64,000 bases of DNA from Leishmania martiniquensis. Lineage: Eukaryota; Euglenozoa; Kinetoplastea; Trypanosomatida; Trypanosomatidae. Position numbers and translations under genes: made by a program. Shown in pieces: positions 21,699-31,563 of this stretch; within the stretch, counting starts at the first letter, position 1; each line of letters begins with the position of its first letter. The notes beneath the pieces were generated by a model. That model ran no database searches, was not told where the DNA came from, and was given only the letters and a program-made list of their open reading frames with translations. The DNA is taken from positions 620,001 to 684,000 of the forward strand of contig NC_090165.1 in NCBI RefSeq assembly GCF_017916325.1, read 5' to 3'.

Positions 21699-24104
21699 AT
21701 GAGTCAGTCGTCATTGCCGTCTTCCAGCGCATCCGAGTGTGCGTCGGTGCCGCTATCGGACGGCAGCGGTGCTGCTCTTCATGTTTCGCCGTCACTACCA
21801 GTAGCCGATGACGACAACACTACCACAACTTTGATGGCGACCCCGTCCGTCGTCGCGTCCTTCTCGATCGACGGTGACGGTGGCGCCGGTGCGCCGCCTG
21901 TGTCGAGTGAGAGTGTGAGGCCTCTTGCGGTCTCTCTATCTGATTCTTCCGCCGTCACAGAGACGATGCTAGCGACTAATGATGGGCCGCATCAAGCTCC
22001 CGAAGCCCTGCCCAGGCTGCTGCGGCAGCCAAACATCGCCGCAAAGCTGTCACGCGGGTTGTCTGCGGACGTTGGTGTAACGGAATACGAAGGCGAGACT
22101 TGTGCACTGCCAACGACCCTGCCTGCGTCGGTCTCTCTCTCGTGTGACGATCCTGAAAGCCTGGGAGTGGCCGCACCATCGTTGCCGCCAAGGGCGTCGT
22201 CGTCGTCGGCGTCCTCTACTGAGGTTAGCGATCTGCCGACGTGGCAGCCCGGAGCCGCAAGCTCGCTTCCCTCAGCTGTGCCGGCTCCGTCGCCGGAGTC
22301 GTCGGCATTGCTCGTATCGACTGTCGCTGAGGGTGAAGTGTGCCACAGTGACATCTCTGACCTGTCTCCGACGGGCTTCTTGTCGACCGCCTCCGACTCT
22401 TTGTCTCTGTTGAGTCCGCAGGAGACAGCCGGCGAAACATGCATCGCCGCTTTTGGCTCTGCAGAGACGCCTGCTAGAGAGGAGCGCACGCATGTAGGCA
22501 TTGTGCCGTATTCTGATGTTGCGGCCGCTTCACCGCTGATACACGAAGGTGTCGCGCCCTCGGTGGGCCAGGGTGCAGCCCATTCGCCCTCACCACCACC
22601 GACCCCCCATGTCATGTCCGCTAACACCTCAGAGGAAGGTAAGATGGCGGTGCACCTGCCACTGGCAGGGAATTTAGAGGCCGGCGTGTGCGGATGCAAA
22701 GTTCCTGTAGACGTGGCAGAAGCCCATGCCGCGCTTGGTGGCCTTCCGTTAACAGAGCTCTCCTGTTCTCTCAGCACCGTGGCCGCCAGCACGAACGGCA
22801 GCGACAGCCCTACGGTCGACGGCGGGCCGGCATCAGGGGTATCCACGAACGCGACGACGCCACCAGCGCGGCAGTCGGAGGCGACGGAGAAACTTACGTT
22901 GCCCGACGCCTCCGGCAGCGTAGAAATCGGTAGTGGCGGACAAGACGGGGATCAGGACGGCTTGAGGATCGCCGGTGCGGCGCCGCCGGCGACGGCGAAA
23001 GCCGCAAAGGCCCCATCCGCTTCACGGAAGCGTCGCCTAGTTGCGGTGGCGGGCCCCAACCGGCAGCCGCATCGCGCCGTCCGACGGACGGAGGGTGAGT
23101 GGAAGTCCGCCGAGGAAGCGGAGTCGACTTCTCCTTTAACCACGCGAACGGAGATCGGCAAGCGATCTGCATCGATCCAGGTACACGCACTGGCGGTGAT
23201 GTCTTCCTCGCTGGGGGTGCGGGAAGGTGAGGGGCCGCACGAAGGAAAGAAGCTGAACGTGCCACGAAGGCGTGGGGAGGTGCACGGAGGAGAGGCCGGT
23301 GACGACGACCCTGGCGGTCTTGCAGCAGCAACGGAGCAGGAGGGACTCGCAGCGGGTGCGCAGAAGTGCGAGGGCCGCTCTGTGCCTGATGAATACGGAG
23401 AGGAGGCGGAACGAGCAAATGACCCGTCCCCACCGGACGCAACTATGGTTGTGAGTCCCGGCCACATAGATGCGATTGGCGGCGAACAGGGGCCTTTAGA
23501 GCTTCCACCACCGTCCCCCGCCGCGACAGGTGCGAGCGCAGCGACAGATACCACGGCCACCACTCCATCGCCAGTTCGCCACCTCACAACTGAGGCCTCC
23601 GCACCGAAGTCATCGGCGAGCAGCGCCAAGCTGAAGAAGAGCACGCGTGATGCGCCGCGTGCAGTAATAAAGGAGGCTGGCGCGCCTGCTCCTCTGTCGG
23701 CATCCTTAAAGCCAGTGCTGAACCTCGCCGGCGTCAATGTGCAGGCACTCCTTGCGGGGGGTGCCGACCCGCCTCCCCTTTACACACGGCGCCAGCGTCG
23801 CACACGTCGGAGGTCAGCCCTCGACGAGGACCACCCGCTGTTTGCTGAGCATCGAGACTTGTGGGAACACGACGCAACAGGTCGCATCTTACCCAGAGCG
23901 CCGTTTGCTAGCGATGCGGATGTCCTGAGCTCACTGACAGAGTGGACCGACTCACCCGCATTGGTGTACGCGCAGCTTCTGTGGCGCTACGCGCCTGCAC
24001 CCTTTCTGAAGCTGGCGATACGTGACAGCGACACGACGCCGTATGCAAAGGTGGAACCAAAGGTGGAGTTCGGTACAAGCATGAAGGAAGAGAGGATGGA
24101 GTGA
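21699..24104 (+). CDS. Hypothetical low-complexity protein with conserved-looking C-terminus
   Basis: I do not recognise this 801-residue protein. Residues 1 to about 680 are rich in serine, alanine, proline, glutamate and threonine and look disordered. There is no signal peptide or membrane segment. Basic clusters occur near 440-460 (ASRKRRLVA) and at about 695-710 (RRQRRTRRRS). The last 110 residues are more ordered, with a hydrophobic and tryptophan-containing stretch (EHRDLWEHD, SSLTEWTDSPALVYAQLLWR). This is the likeliest functional or interaction segment. Coding status rests on a long uninterrupted GC-rich frame, an ATG start shortly after a good splice-acceptor tract, and the same strand as its neighbours. 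The basic clusters could be nuclear localisation signals, but that is inference. Confidence 0.8.
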   Translation: MSQSSLPSSSASECASVPLSDGSGAALHVSPSLPVADDDNTTTTLMATPSVVASFSIDGDGGAGAPPVSSESVRPLAVSLSDSSAVTETMLATNDGPHQAPEALPRLLRQPNIAAKLSRGLSADVGVTEYEGETCALPTTLPASVSLSCDDPESLGVAAPSLPPRASSSSASSTEVSDLPTWQPGAASSLPSAVPAPSPESSALLVSTVAEGEVCHSDISDLSPTGFLSTASDSLSLLSPQETAGETCIAAFGSAETPAREERTHVGIVPYSDVAAASPLIHEGVAPSVGQGAAHSPSPPPTPHVMSANTSEEGKMAVHLPLAGNLEAGVCGCKVPVDVAEAHAALGGLPLTELSCSLSTVAASTNGSDSPTVDGGPASGVSTNATTPPARQSEATEKLTLPDASGSVEIGSGGQDGDQDGLRIAGAAPPATAKAAKAPSASRKRRLVAVAGPNRQPHRAVRRTEGEWKSAEEAESTSPLTTRTEIGKRSASIQVHALAVMSSSLGVREGEGPHEGKKLNVPRRRGEVHGGEAGDDDPGGLAAATEQEGLAAGAQKCEGRSVPDEYGEEAERANDPSPPDATMVVSPGHIDAIGGEQGPLELPPPSPAATGASAATDTTATTPSPVRHLTTEASAPKSSASSAKLKKSTRDAPRAVIKEAGAPAPLSASLKPVLNLAGVNVQALLAGGADPPPLYTRRQRRTRRRSALDEDHPLFAEHRDLWEHDATGRILPRAPFASDADVLSSLTEWTDSPALVYAQLLWRYAPAPFLKLAIRDSDTTPYAKVEPKVEFGTSMKEERME

Positions 24105-27100
24105 CCGGCGGGGGGGGTACTTGGAAGGCTTTTATGCTGGCCGTATGCTGTACTCTGAGGGCAGAGTGCCCGTATGTCTGCGTGCTTCGCTGCGCCCCGA
24201 GTACACAGTCTCGTGCCTTCGTATCCGCTCTTGCTACCTTCTCCCTGGATGCAGAGCCGTTGCGGCGGGACAATATATGTGATCAGCGCACACGCGTTTT
24301 CTCTTTGGCCGTTGAAAGTGCCTCATGAATGGTATGCGCTTAGGAAAGATACACAGAAAAAATCTACTTGCTAACCGGCACGAACACTGGCAGCGACGCC
24401 GGATAGAGGCGCCATCCGTCACTGCGCTGTGCCGAGGCGGACGTTTCTCACAGTGGCGTCTGGCCGAGTACACGTTCCACCACGGCAGTGAGTGCCACGG
24501 AGTCCCAGTCACTCGTTTTCACATGTGGCACCTTCGCACCTACTTACTCCCGCACGCGCCTGCTGTAAAGAGGAGCAGTGGGCGCCGCCGCATGCGAACT
24601 GTTCTGAGACGGGCACTGCTCGCTACGCCTTCCACTCTCTGCTCCCCGCCACTCCCCCGCTGTGGTTCCTGACGTGCCCGCTCCCGCGACGACTCTGCTG
24701 CCGCGCGCCGCAATCCCGCCTGCCCGTGTTGGCTTCTTGGCTCTTCTCTGTCGTAGACAAAAGTGCAGAAGACGCGACAAACAAACAAACAAAAAGGGCA
24801 TTGGCGCTCCCAACACGCCCGTCAGTGTCTCTCCTGACGTTTGGCGTTTTTTTCTTTTTTTTTTACCTTTCAAACATCAAAAGGCCTCTCGGTGGGCCGC
24901 CGTCACGTTGGCCATCGGCATCACTCGTGCTGTCCGTTTTCTGTATGTACAGCGGTCAGGCGTGCGTGGTAGAGAGACGTTGAAACAAAGAAAGGTGAGC
25001 GCCCAGTAGGCATGCCCTGCGACGGCGCTGATTACGGATTCCCCTTTCCCTTATCCTTTCAGCGGCCCCCCACTCGCCACTGCCGTTATCTGCCTTCTCC
25101 CCCTCTTTGCGTCCTCCAAGGGGTACTTTACTGCATCTGCTCGGCCTGCGCAACCGCCTACACACAAGTGATCCCCCGTCGCGTGTGTGTGTGTGTAGTT
25201 CAATCGTTCCAACTTTCGTGTTGGGGATCGCTTCCTTCTCTTGTGTTCTTGTTGCTCTCGAAGCTGACTTTCTGCCATATCTTTTTTACCTGGCGATATC
25301 TTTGCTGCTGCTTCCGCTGCTGTTGCTGCTGCTGCTGCTGCATCGTGCCTCCTTCTCTGAATCTTGGAGTGAGTTGCTCTTTCGCCTTGCTTCGGACGAG
25401 GTGAAGCGGAGGGGATCCTGTGACCACACAAGCCTGCTCATCCGCATTCAGACCTGTTGCTGCGTTGCGTAGTTTTATCCTCGCTGCTCTGTGTACTCGA
25501 CATACCCTCACGCCCCCTGCTTTTCTTAAAGCAGTGCCAAAGGCTTTTTCGCCCTCCTCCCCCCTGTCTGTGTCTGTGTGTGTCTGTGCCCTCTCCCTCT
25601 CTGTTTTTTTTTTTTCACGCGTGTGAGTGTGTGTGTGTGTGTGTGGCTGGAGGTCTCCGTTCTTTAGTTTGCTAGTTTTCGCTCGTCTGTAGTTCAGTCG
25701 GGTGCGTGGCGCATGTATATCACTTCTCTACAGCGACCCGTGACTGCTGCTGCCCTTTTCTTTTGCCCGCAGCTCGTCTCGCCCTCTCTGTGCACAATCG
25801 CGAGCCTCTCCGTTTTAATTTCTTCCTCTCTTTCAGTTTACGCCCTTCCATTCGCGCCAACTCAATTTTTCTTCTTCCGATCCCTATCACTTTCAATTTT
25901 TCCCCTGTCACTTCTCCTTTTCTCTGCTGCACTCGCTTCACTCTTCTCCTCTCCCGTTGGCTTCTCGGCGTTTCATTTACCTTTACTTTCGCGTGGGCTT
26001 CCTCTGCTGTTTGCCGATTGCTATTTTTATCCGCTCGCTCCGTCTCTGTCTCTCTCTCACTCTCTCGTGTGTGTGTGTGTGTGCCGCTGCTGAGGCCGTC
26101 TGTGTGGATCGCTCATCTTTGGTTTCTTTACGATTATCTGTGCCCCTTTGCTGCTTATATATATATAGTTGTGGCCTGCTTGTTTGGGGTGCGTCTGCTG
26201 TTGCTCTTCGCTGTCTCTCTCTCTCCCGCCGTCGCTGCAACCGATTTTGTTCTCTTCAACGCCCCCATCGCTTTTCCCTTCTGTTTTGCTTCTCTTTTTC
26301 GTGTGTGTGTGCGTGTGTGTTGCACGTGTATAGCGGTGAGCTGCTCGTACTCCCTCGCCTACCACTCCGTGCCATTCGCTGTACAGCGGCGTTCGCTGAT
26401 ACTTGCTGGTCATGCGACGGCGGCTGTTCTCCGGAAGAGTGTCCTCTTCATCTACGCTTTTATTTGTGTGGTAGCTTTCATACCTCCTTTTTCTTCACAC
26501 TGCTGCTGCTCCCCGTGCGGTTTCGCCGCTCACCTCCATTGTATACGGACATGCGCGGTCCGCTGACGGAATACTTCACTTTCCCTCGGGTTTTTCTCCT
26601 GTCTTGCTCCCGCCTTCGTTTGTCTGCTTGTTTCGATCTCTCTCTCTTCACCACCGGGTGCGACTGGCGAGGTTATCTAGAGCGCCACTGGACGCGGGCA
26701 ACGTACACTGTCATCACGCACCTCTTTCGCCGCCCTCGCCTTTGCCCCTCCGCGCTGCTTCTCGCTTAGGCGTCTTCGCCACGTGTTACTCTATTTTGTT
26801 CCTGAGCTCGCACGCTGCCAGCTCCTCCCTTTTCGCTTGTGTTTCCGCATGTGCGTGTGCACGTGTATGCCGCGTATTATTTGCACGTCCCGTCACAGCT
26901 CATCTCTGCTCCCTTTTTCGTTATTGTTCTCTGTCCCCCCTTCCCCTCTCTCTCTCGTTGTCGTCTGACAGGGGTGCCCCACTGATTCGTTGCACCTCTC
27001 TCTCCCCTCATCACATAACCTTTGCGCTAGGGCTCACCGGGCTTTTCTTTTCACTGTTTCCGCTCTTGCGCGCGTCTTCTCACCTCCCCACGCCACCTTT

Positions 27101-27429
27101 TTCTGCTTTTCGTGTCCCTCGGCAGATCCGATTCCACAGCGTTCCACTCGTCCGAATCTCTCTCTGCGTTGCGGCGCTTTGCTCTCCCCCCTCCTCTCGT
27201 CGCCGTCGATTTTCTCTCTGCTCGACAGGAAGAGTCGTCGACGGTCACGGCCGATTACGAGAGGCGCTCGCGGAGAGCGCTGCGTTGCGGCGCGGCGCGA
27301 AGTACACTATTTACCTCCCCCTTTTGGTTGACGAAAAGTCCGCGCTCGCTTTGTTTTGACACACATCCGCCTTCAAACGCGACGCTTATTCGAACGCTCC
27401 TGCGATAGAGATCGTCTGTGTTCAGCGCC
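24105..27429. other. 3.3-kb gene-free, strongly pyrimidine-rich intergenic region
   Basis: No supported gene. The first 1.2 kb is ordinary 3' UTR-like sequence. From about 25500 to 27400 the + strand is overwhelmingly T and C, with CTCTCT, TTTTCT and TGTG runs, a TGC repeat near 25303-25342 and GT repeats near 25627-25645 and 26067-26083. Open frames of up to 286 codons here encode only leucine/serine/phenylalanine/cysteine-rich low-complexity peptides caused by the base composition, so I do not call them genes. The region probably holds the polyadenylation site of the upstream gene and several possible splice acceptors for the kinase gene at 27430. Confidence 0.65.
25303..25342. repeat. TGC trinucleotide repeat
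   Basis: A run of about 13 mostly perfect TGC units interrupted by a few TTC/TCC/TGT triplets, in noncoding sequence. Confidence 0.8.
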
Positions 27430-30400
27430 ATGGACGACGCGGCCGCCGCAGCCACAGCAGTGGAAGCCGTCATCACCGGTCACTCATCCACCCCGCCGCC
27501 GGCCAACTGTCTCGGATCTGTGTGGATTGGCGTGTACGACCGTGTGAGTCATACGTGCTTTCGCGTCCGCGTTGAGGATCCGGTCTTCCTGTGCATCCTC
27601 AGCAGCGCGGTCGTTCCAGCTGCTGAGCCTGACGGCTCGCTTCCCTTTGAGATGCAGGAATTCGTCGAGTCTCTGGACGCGTACGAGCGAGAACGACTAC
27701 GGCAAGCTTACGCAGCGCGGCGCGGGGCGAACAGCAGCAGCAGCATTGCAGCCATCAGCAGTGGCACGAATTCGGTGAGCAGCGGTGGCACCGTCGGCAG
27801 CGGAAGATGTGGCGCGCATGGTGACCTAGCCGTTGCAGCAGCGGCAAGCCCGTGTGGAGCTGGAGCAGCCGGACTCAGCCCCGGCGGCATGCACATCGGC
27901 GCCTCCGTCATTCCTTCCAGTGGCAACCTCAACAGTGGCGCGCCAGCCGGCGTACCAGCGCCGCGCACACTCGAAGAGACAATGCGCGAGACGCTGAGCG
28001 AAAACTCTGACTTCTTTTTTCGCGTGTCGAGTGTGGCGTATCACCTCGACCCGAGCAGTCAAGGCACCTCCTCCTGCACATCAGCCTCGGAAGGCGCGGC
28101 CTCTGGTGTGGGCGCCGGTACCCGCTCACCCAGCAGGGGCGAAGGCCTTGCGTCAGCGGCTGCAGATGGCGTCGCCTCTCTCCTCACAAACACTATCACC
28201 GCCGCCTCGACGACAGGGCCGCCGCCACGGCGCAACTACTCTGTACACAGCGGCTACAGTGCAGCTTTCCACTTTTGCGGCCGCCTCTTTGGGGGCGTTT
28301 ACAGGGACCACTGCCGAGCGCTGGCGCAGAAGATCGCGTCCGGGTTTTCTGCCCTGCGCGTCGAGGACTGCGTAAAGTTTCGCAAGGCGGTTTGGTCGGG
28401 GTTTCACCTGAAAGCGCTTGAGCCGTACCGCTCCGGCGCCCGCTCCGAGTCCAACCTCGAGCTGCGCTGGGTGAGCGAGAAGATCAAGGATGACCAGCAT
28501 CTTTTCCCTTCCCGAGGTGTGGCACGGCAACAACAGAGCTCGCAGGTGTCTCGCCTCGTCGACGCCACGCTGTCCTATGTCGCCAACGCGCGCCTTCGTG
28601 TGAAGCCGAGCGGCAGCTCTGGCGGTAACGTCAGCAGCAATACTAGTGCGAGTACCGGCGCAGGTACAGGTGGTGCTAGCGCTGCGGGCAGGGATGGAGG
28701 CCACGCCGCAGCTCGTGCGGATATCGGTGGCCACGCAGAGGAAAACGAGCTGAATACTTTCGGCCTCACGAAGCTATTGCACAATCCAAGCTGGCAGAAG
28801 GACGACGAGTCGTCCGACTCGTGCCCGAGCTGTGGACGTACCTTCATCAGCCTCTCGCGCCCCCTTGGCACCCGTGCACATCACTGCCGTAGCTGCGGCA
28901 TACGCCTGTGTGTCCTGTGCATCACGAAGCGGGCCCACTACTCCTTCGCCAAGCTGACGAAGCCTGGCAGCTCCGACGAGGCGGAGGAGCGCCTGGTGTG
29001 TGACACCTGCTACAAAGAGTACGAAACTGTCAGTCAACTGCACTACCTCGGGGCCCTCTTCGCCTTTGCCGGACTAGGATTCAGCGACTTGGTGCTCTGC
29101 CGCACCGTGAACGAGCAGTGGCGCGAGGCGGCGGAGCTGTGCATCAGCGAGTATCGGCTGCTTCTACACAATTGCGACGCCGACTTGCACTCCGTCAAGA
29201 CACCGGTCGGCATCCTGCTTCAGAACAGCCTCTTTCTCCTCCTCGGTGATGGCCCGACATCGTCCATCCCAGTCGTTCACCACCCCGAGGCGGCTTTGCT
29301 GCTGCTGAAGTTCATCGCAACGGAGAATCTGTGGGTGCCAGATGCGTCTTACTACTTCATTTGGCGCCTGAGCAGTGCTGTGCTGAATCGAGCAGACACG
29401 GTGCTGACACGTCTGCCCAGTCTCTCGTCCTCAGCTGCGTCGGCTATAGAGTCGAAACACCGCTCTTTCCATCTGCCAGTGGTGCCCAACTTCAGTCATT
29501 GGCACCTCTTCTGCACCGCTTTTTGCTCCAAGATCAGCTCGAGCTACTTCTTCGTCAAGTGCGCAGAGCTACTGTGCACCGCGCCAGCGAAGGTGTACGA
29601 CGCCTACGTGGCTAGCGCTCTCGAGCGCATGACGCGCGTGTATCTGAGCACGACGCCGCTTTGGAAGCGACTCGCAGAGGCGAATCAGGCCACCGCCGCG
29701 GCCTTCGCTGGACGAGCGCCGTTGACAACTTCTGCAATGCAGCTTTCCATGCCGACGCTGTCCGACGTCACTGAGGGCCAAGTGGTCACGGTGTGGCTTC
29801 TGGACATGCTGCACAAGGATGCGCTCGTACCCGCGCAGCGCCGCCGCTTTCAGCAGCTGCTGGAGCACGTAATTCCGATCGTGGCGGGCTCGAGCCTATC
29901 GCTTGTCTTCATCATGCTCCTGTCGCTCCAATCCACTTACTCGTTCTACGGCTACGATGAAGACCTGTTCGGTCTGTGGCGGACGCGCATCATCGCGGAG
30001 GTGGGCCGGAAGGACTCCGTGGCGCGTGACCGCGTTGTGGCGACGCTGGACTTCTTTAACGAACTCGACCGGTTCTGCGCGCAAGCGTCCGTCGTGAGCC
30101 AGACGTCTATGGTGCGCTGGATCATTGCCTACTGCCGACGCGGTACACCAAGGGCATCCCCATCGACTATTGGAACGCCAGGCGCGGGGAGTACGCTGCC
30201 GGCGCGGCGAGACTACCAGCAATCCTACATTGATCTCCCACACCCCATTCTGAACCCGTTCAAGCCGCATATTGTCCTCAAGTCGATCCGCCTCTCCGGT
30301 GTGAAGGTGGCGCCGAACGCGGCGAGCAAGCCCACATGGCTGGCATTCAGCACCTGGTCAGCCGCCGAGCGCCGGGCGCACGACACCGCGACGGCGGTGA

Positions 30401-31563
30401 ACGATTTTGGTGTGCACTCTGTGCCGACAGGGGGCTTGCCCGTGAGGCGATGCGACGATGAGCAAGAGAAGCACAGCGCTACGGCACAAGTATCTTGCTG
30501 TAGCAACAGTGTGCCTGCACCCGTCACGAGACCGGTAGCCGTGGCGATAGGCGCCTCGTCAGCGAGCGACGCTGCCCCTCCGTTGCAGGAATGCATGTTC
30601 CTCTACAAGCGTGAGAATGTTGAGCGAGATCAGCTCATGTGCATCTCATCCCGGTTGCTGCAGATGCTCCTCTCGAGCGAGATAGAAAACGCGGAGATGC
30701 TGGACTACAGTGTGCTGCCGCTTTCGTGCGATTCAGGCCTCATTGAGAAGGCCGAGGGGCGCGAGCTGTCGAACCTGGACAACATGGATATCACGAGCTA
30801 CGTGCTCTACCGCGGCACGCAGGGCTGCATCAATTTTCTTGCCTCCGCAAAGCTGTTCCTTCTATTGAATTACATCTTCAGCATCGGCGACCGGCACAAG
30901 GGAAATGTGCTGATCGGCACGAACGGTGCGCTGCTGCACATCGATTTCCGCTTCATCTTTTCGGAGAAAACGTTCGTAGAGAAGCTGGCGCGCTCTACGG
31001 TGCGCATCGACGACGCCTTTCTGGCTGCCGTCGAGCAGTGCCAGCAGAGGCAGGGCGCGCGCACTGCCGGGCCCTCCGCAGCGGCATGCCCATCAAGCCC
31101 TCGAGGCGGCGCGGCGCCGCTAGGATCGCCTCGAACTGGCGGTCGTGTTACGCCTGCGAACACAGCCAGGGCACCAGAGCCCTCGTCCGCCGAAATCCGC
31201 GAGGCCTTCTTCAGCTCCGCGGCGGAGTGGTTCGTGCACGTGCGCCCCTTCGCTGCCGTCTTCTACGAGCTCTGGCTCTACGCTGTGCACCGCCACACGG
31301 TCCCGTACGACGACGCCGAGATGTTGAATATGCTGAATACGCTCTTCGACCGCCACGCGTCGCAGACGTCGAGTGCAAGCAAGTTCAGCACGACCATGAA
31401 GGCATCGGTGAATGTCTGCCGTCTCAAAGATGTGACGCACTCCAGTGCCGAGGTACTGCGTACCTTTGCCGACCAAGTCTCGCGGCGCGTCTCGGAAAGT
31501 GGGGCAGATGCGGTGAAGATGGTGGGGAGCTTTTGGAGTAGCTGGTGGTCGCGTGGGAGGTGA
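27430..31563 (+). CDS. FYVE-finger phosphatidylinositol 3-/4-kinase-family protein
   Basis: This 1377-residue protein joins a FYVE zinc finger to a C-terminal PI3/PI4-kinase-type lipid kinase domain. The FYVE finger (about residues 457-535) has the upstream WQKD tetrapeptide, the basic-type TRAHHCRSCG core and eight cysteines in CxxC pairs. FYVE fingers bind PI3P on endosomes, so membrane recruitment to endocytic compartments is the likely location. The kinase region (about 1055-1377) shows FLYKRENVERDQL, then the catalytic loop GDRHKGN (near 1153-1159) and the activation-loop start HIDFRF (D1172). The usual DFG glycine is arginine. A low-complexity insert follows near residues 1195-1255, and another disordered stretch lies at residues 95-190. 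The start is the ATG at 27430; the frame extends four codons upstream only through a GTG. Substrate specificity cannot be read from the sequence, and activity is uncertain because of the altered motif. Confidence 0.85.
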   Translation: MDDAAAAATAVEAVITGHSSTPPPANCLGSVWIGVYDRVSHTCFRVRVEDPVFLCILSSAVVPAAEPDGSLPFEMQEFVESLDAYERERLRQAYAARRGANSSSSIAAISSGTNSVSSGGTVGSGRCGAHGDLAVAAAASPCGAGAAGLSPGGMHIGASVIPSSGNLNSGAPAGVPAPRTLEETMRETLSENSDFFFRVSSVAYHLDPSSQGTSSCTSASEGAASGVGAGTRSPSRGEGLASAAADGVASLLTNTITAASTTGPPPRRNYSVHSGYSAAFHFCGRLFGGVYRDHCRALAQKIASGFSALRVEDCVKFRKAVWSGFHLKALEPYRSGARSESNLELRWVSEKIKDDQHLFPSRGVARQQQSSQVSRLVDATLSYVANARLRVKPSGSSGGNVSSNTSASTGAGTGGASAAGRDGGHAAARADIGGHAEENELNTFGLTKLLHNPSWQKDDESSDSCPSCGRTFISLSRPLGTRAHHCRSCGIRLCVLCITKRAHYSFAKLTKPGSSDEAEERLVCDTCYKEYETVSQLHYLGALFAFAGLGFSDLVLCRTVNEQWREAAELCISEYRLLLHNCDADLHSVKTPVGILLQNSLFLLLGDGPTSSIPVVHHPEAALLLLKFIATENLWVPDASYYFIWRLSSAVLNRADTVLTRLPSLSSSAASAIESKHRSFHLPVVPNFSHWHLFCTAFCSKISSSYFFVKCAELLCTAPAKVYDAYVASALERMTRVYLSTTPLWKRLAEANQATAAAFAGRAPLTTSAMQLSMPTLSDVTEGQVVTVWLLDMLHKDALVPAQRRRFQQLLEHVIPIVAGSSLSLVFIMLLSLQSTYSFYGYDEDLFGLWRTRIIAEVGRKDSVARDRVVATLDFFNELDRFCAQASVVSQTSMVRWIIAYCRRGTPRASPSTIGTPGAGSTLPARRDYQQSYIDLPHPILNPFKPHIVLKSIRLSGVKVAPNAASKPTWLAFSTWSAAERRAHDTATAVNDFGVHSVPTGGLPVRRCDDEQEKHSATAQVSCCSNSVPAPVTRPVAVAIGASSASDAAPPLQECMFLYKRENVERDQLMCISSRLLQMLLSSEIENAEMLDYSVLPLSCDSGLIEKAEGRELSNLDNMDITSYVLYRGTQGCINFLASAKLFLLLNYIFSIGDRHKGNVLIGTNGALLHIDFRFIFSEKTFVEKLARSTVRIDDAFLAAVEQCQQRQGARTAGPSAAACPSSPRGGAAPLGSPRTGGRVTPANTARAPEPSSAEIREAFFSSAAEWFVHVRPFAAVFYELWLYAVHRHTVPYDDAEMLNMLNTLFDRHASQTSSASKFSTTMKASVNVCRLKDVTHSSAEVLRTFADQVSRRVSESGADAVKMVGSFWSSWWSRGR

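Noticed and set aside
25706..27359. Two forward open frames of 286 and 251 codons, rich in hydrophobic residues, that could suggest membrane proteins.
   Set aside because: The composition follows from the pyrimidine-rich DNA (Leu/Ser/Phe/Cys); there is no conserved motif, and overlapping frames give equally long runs.
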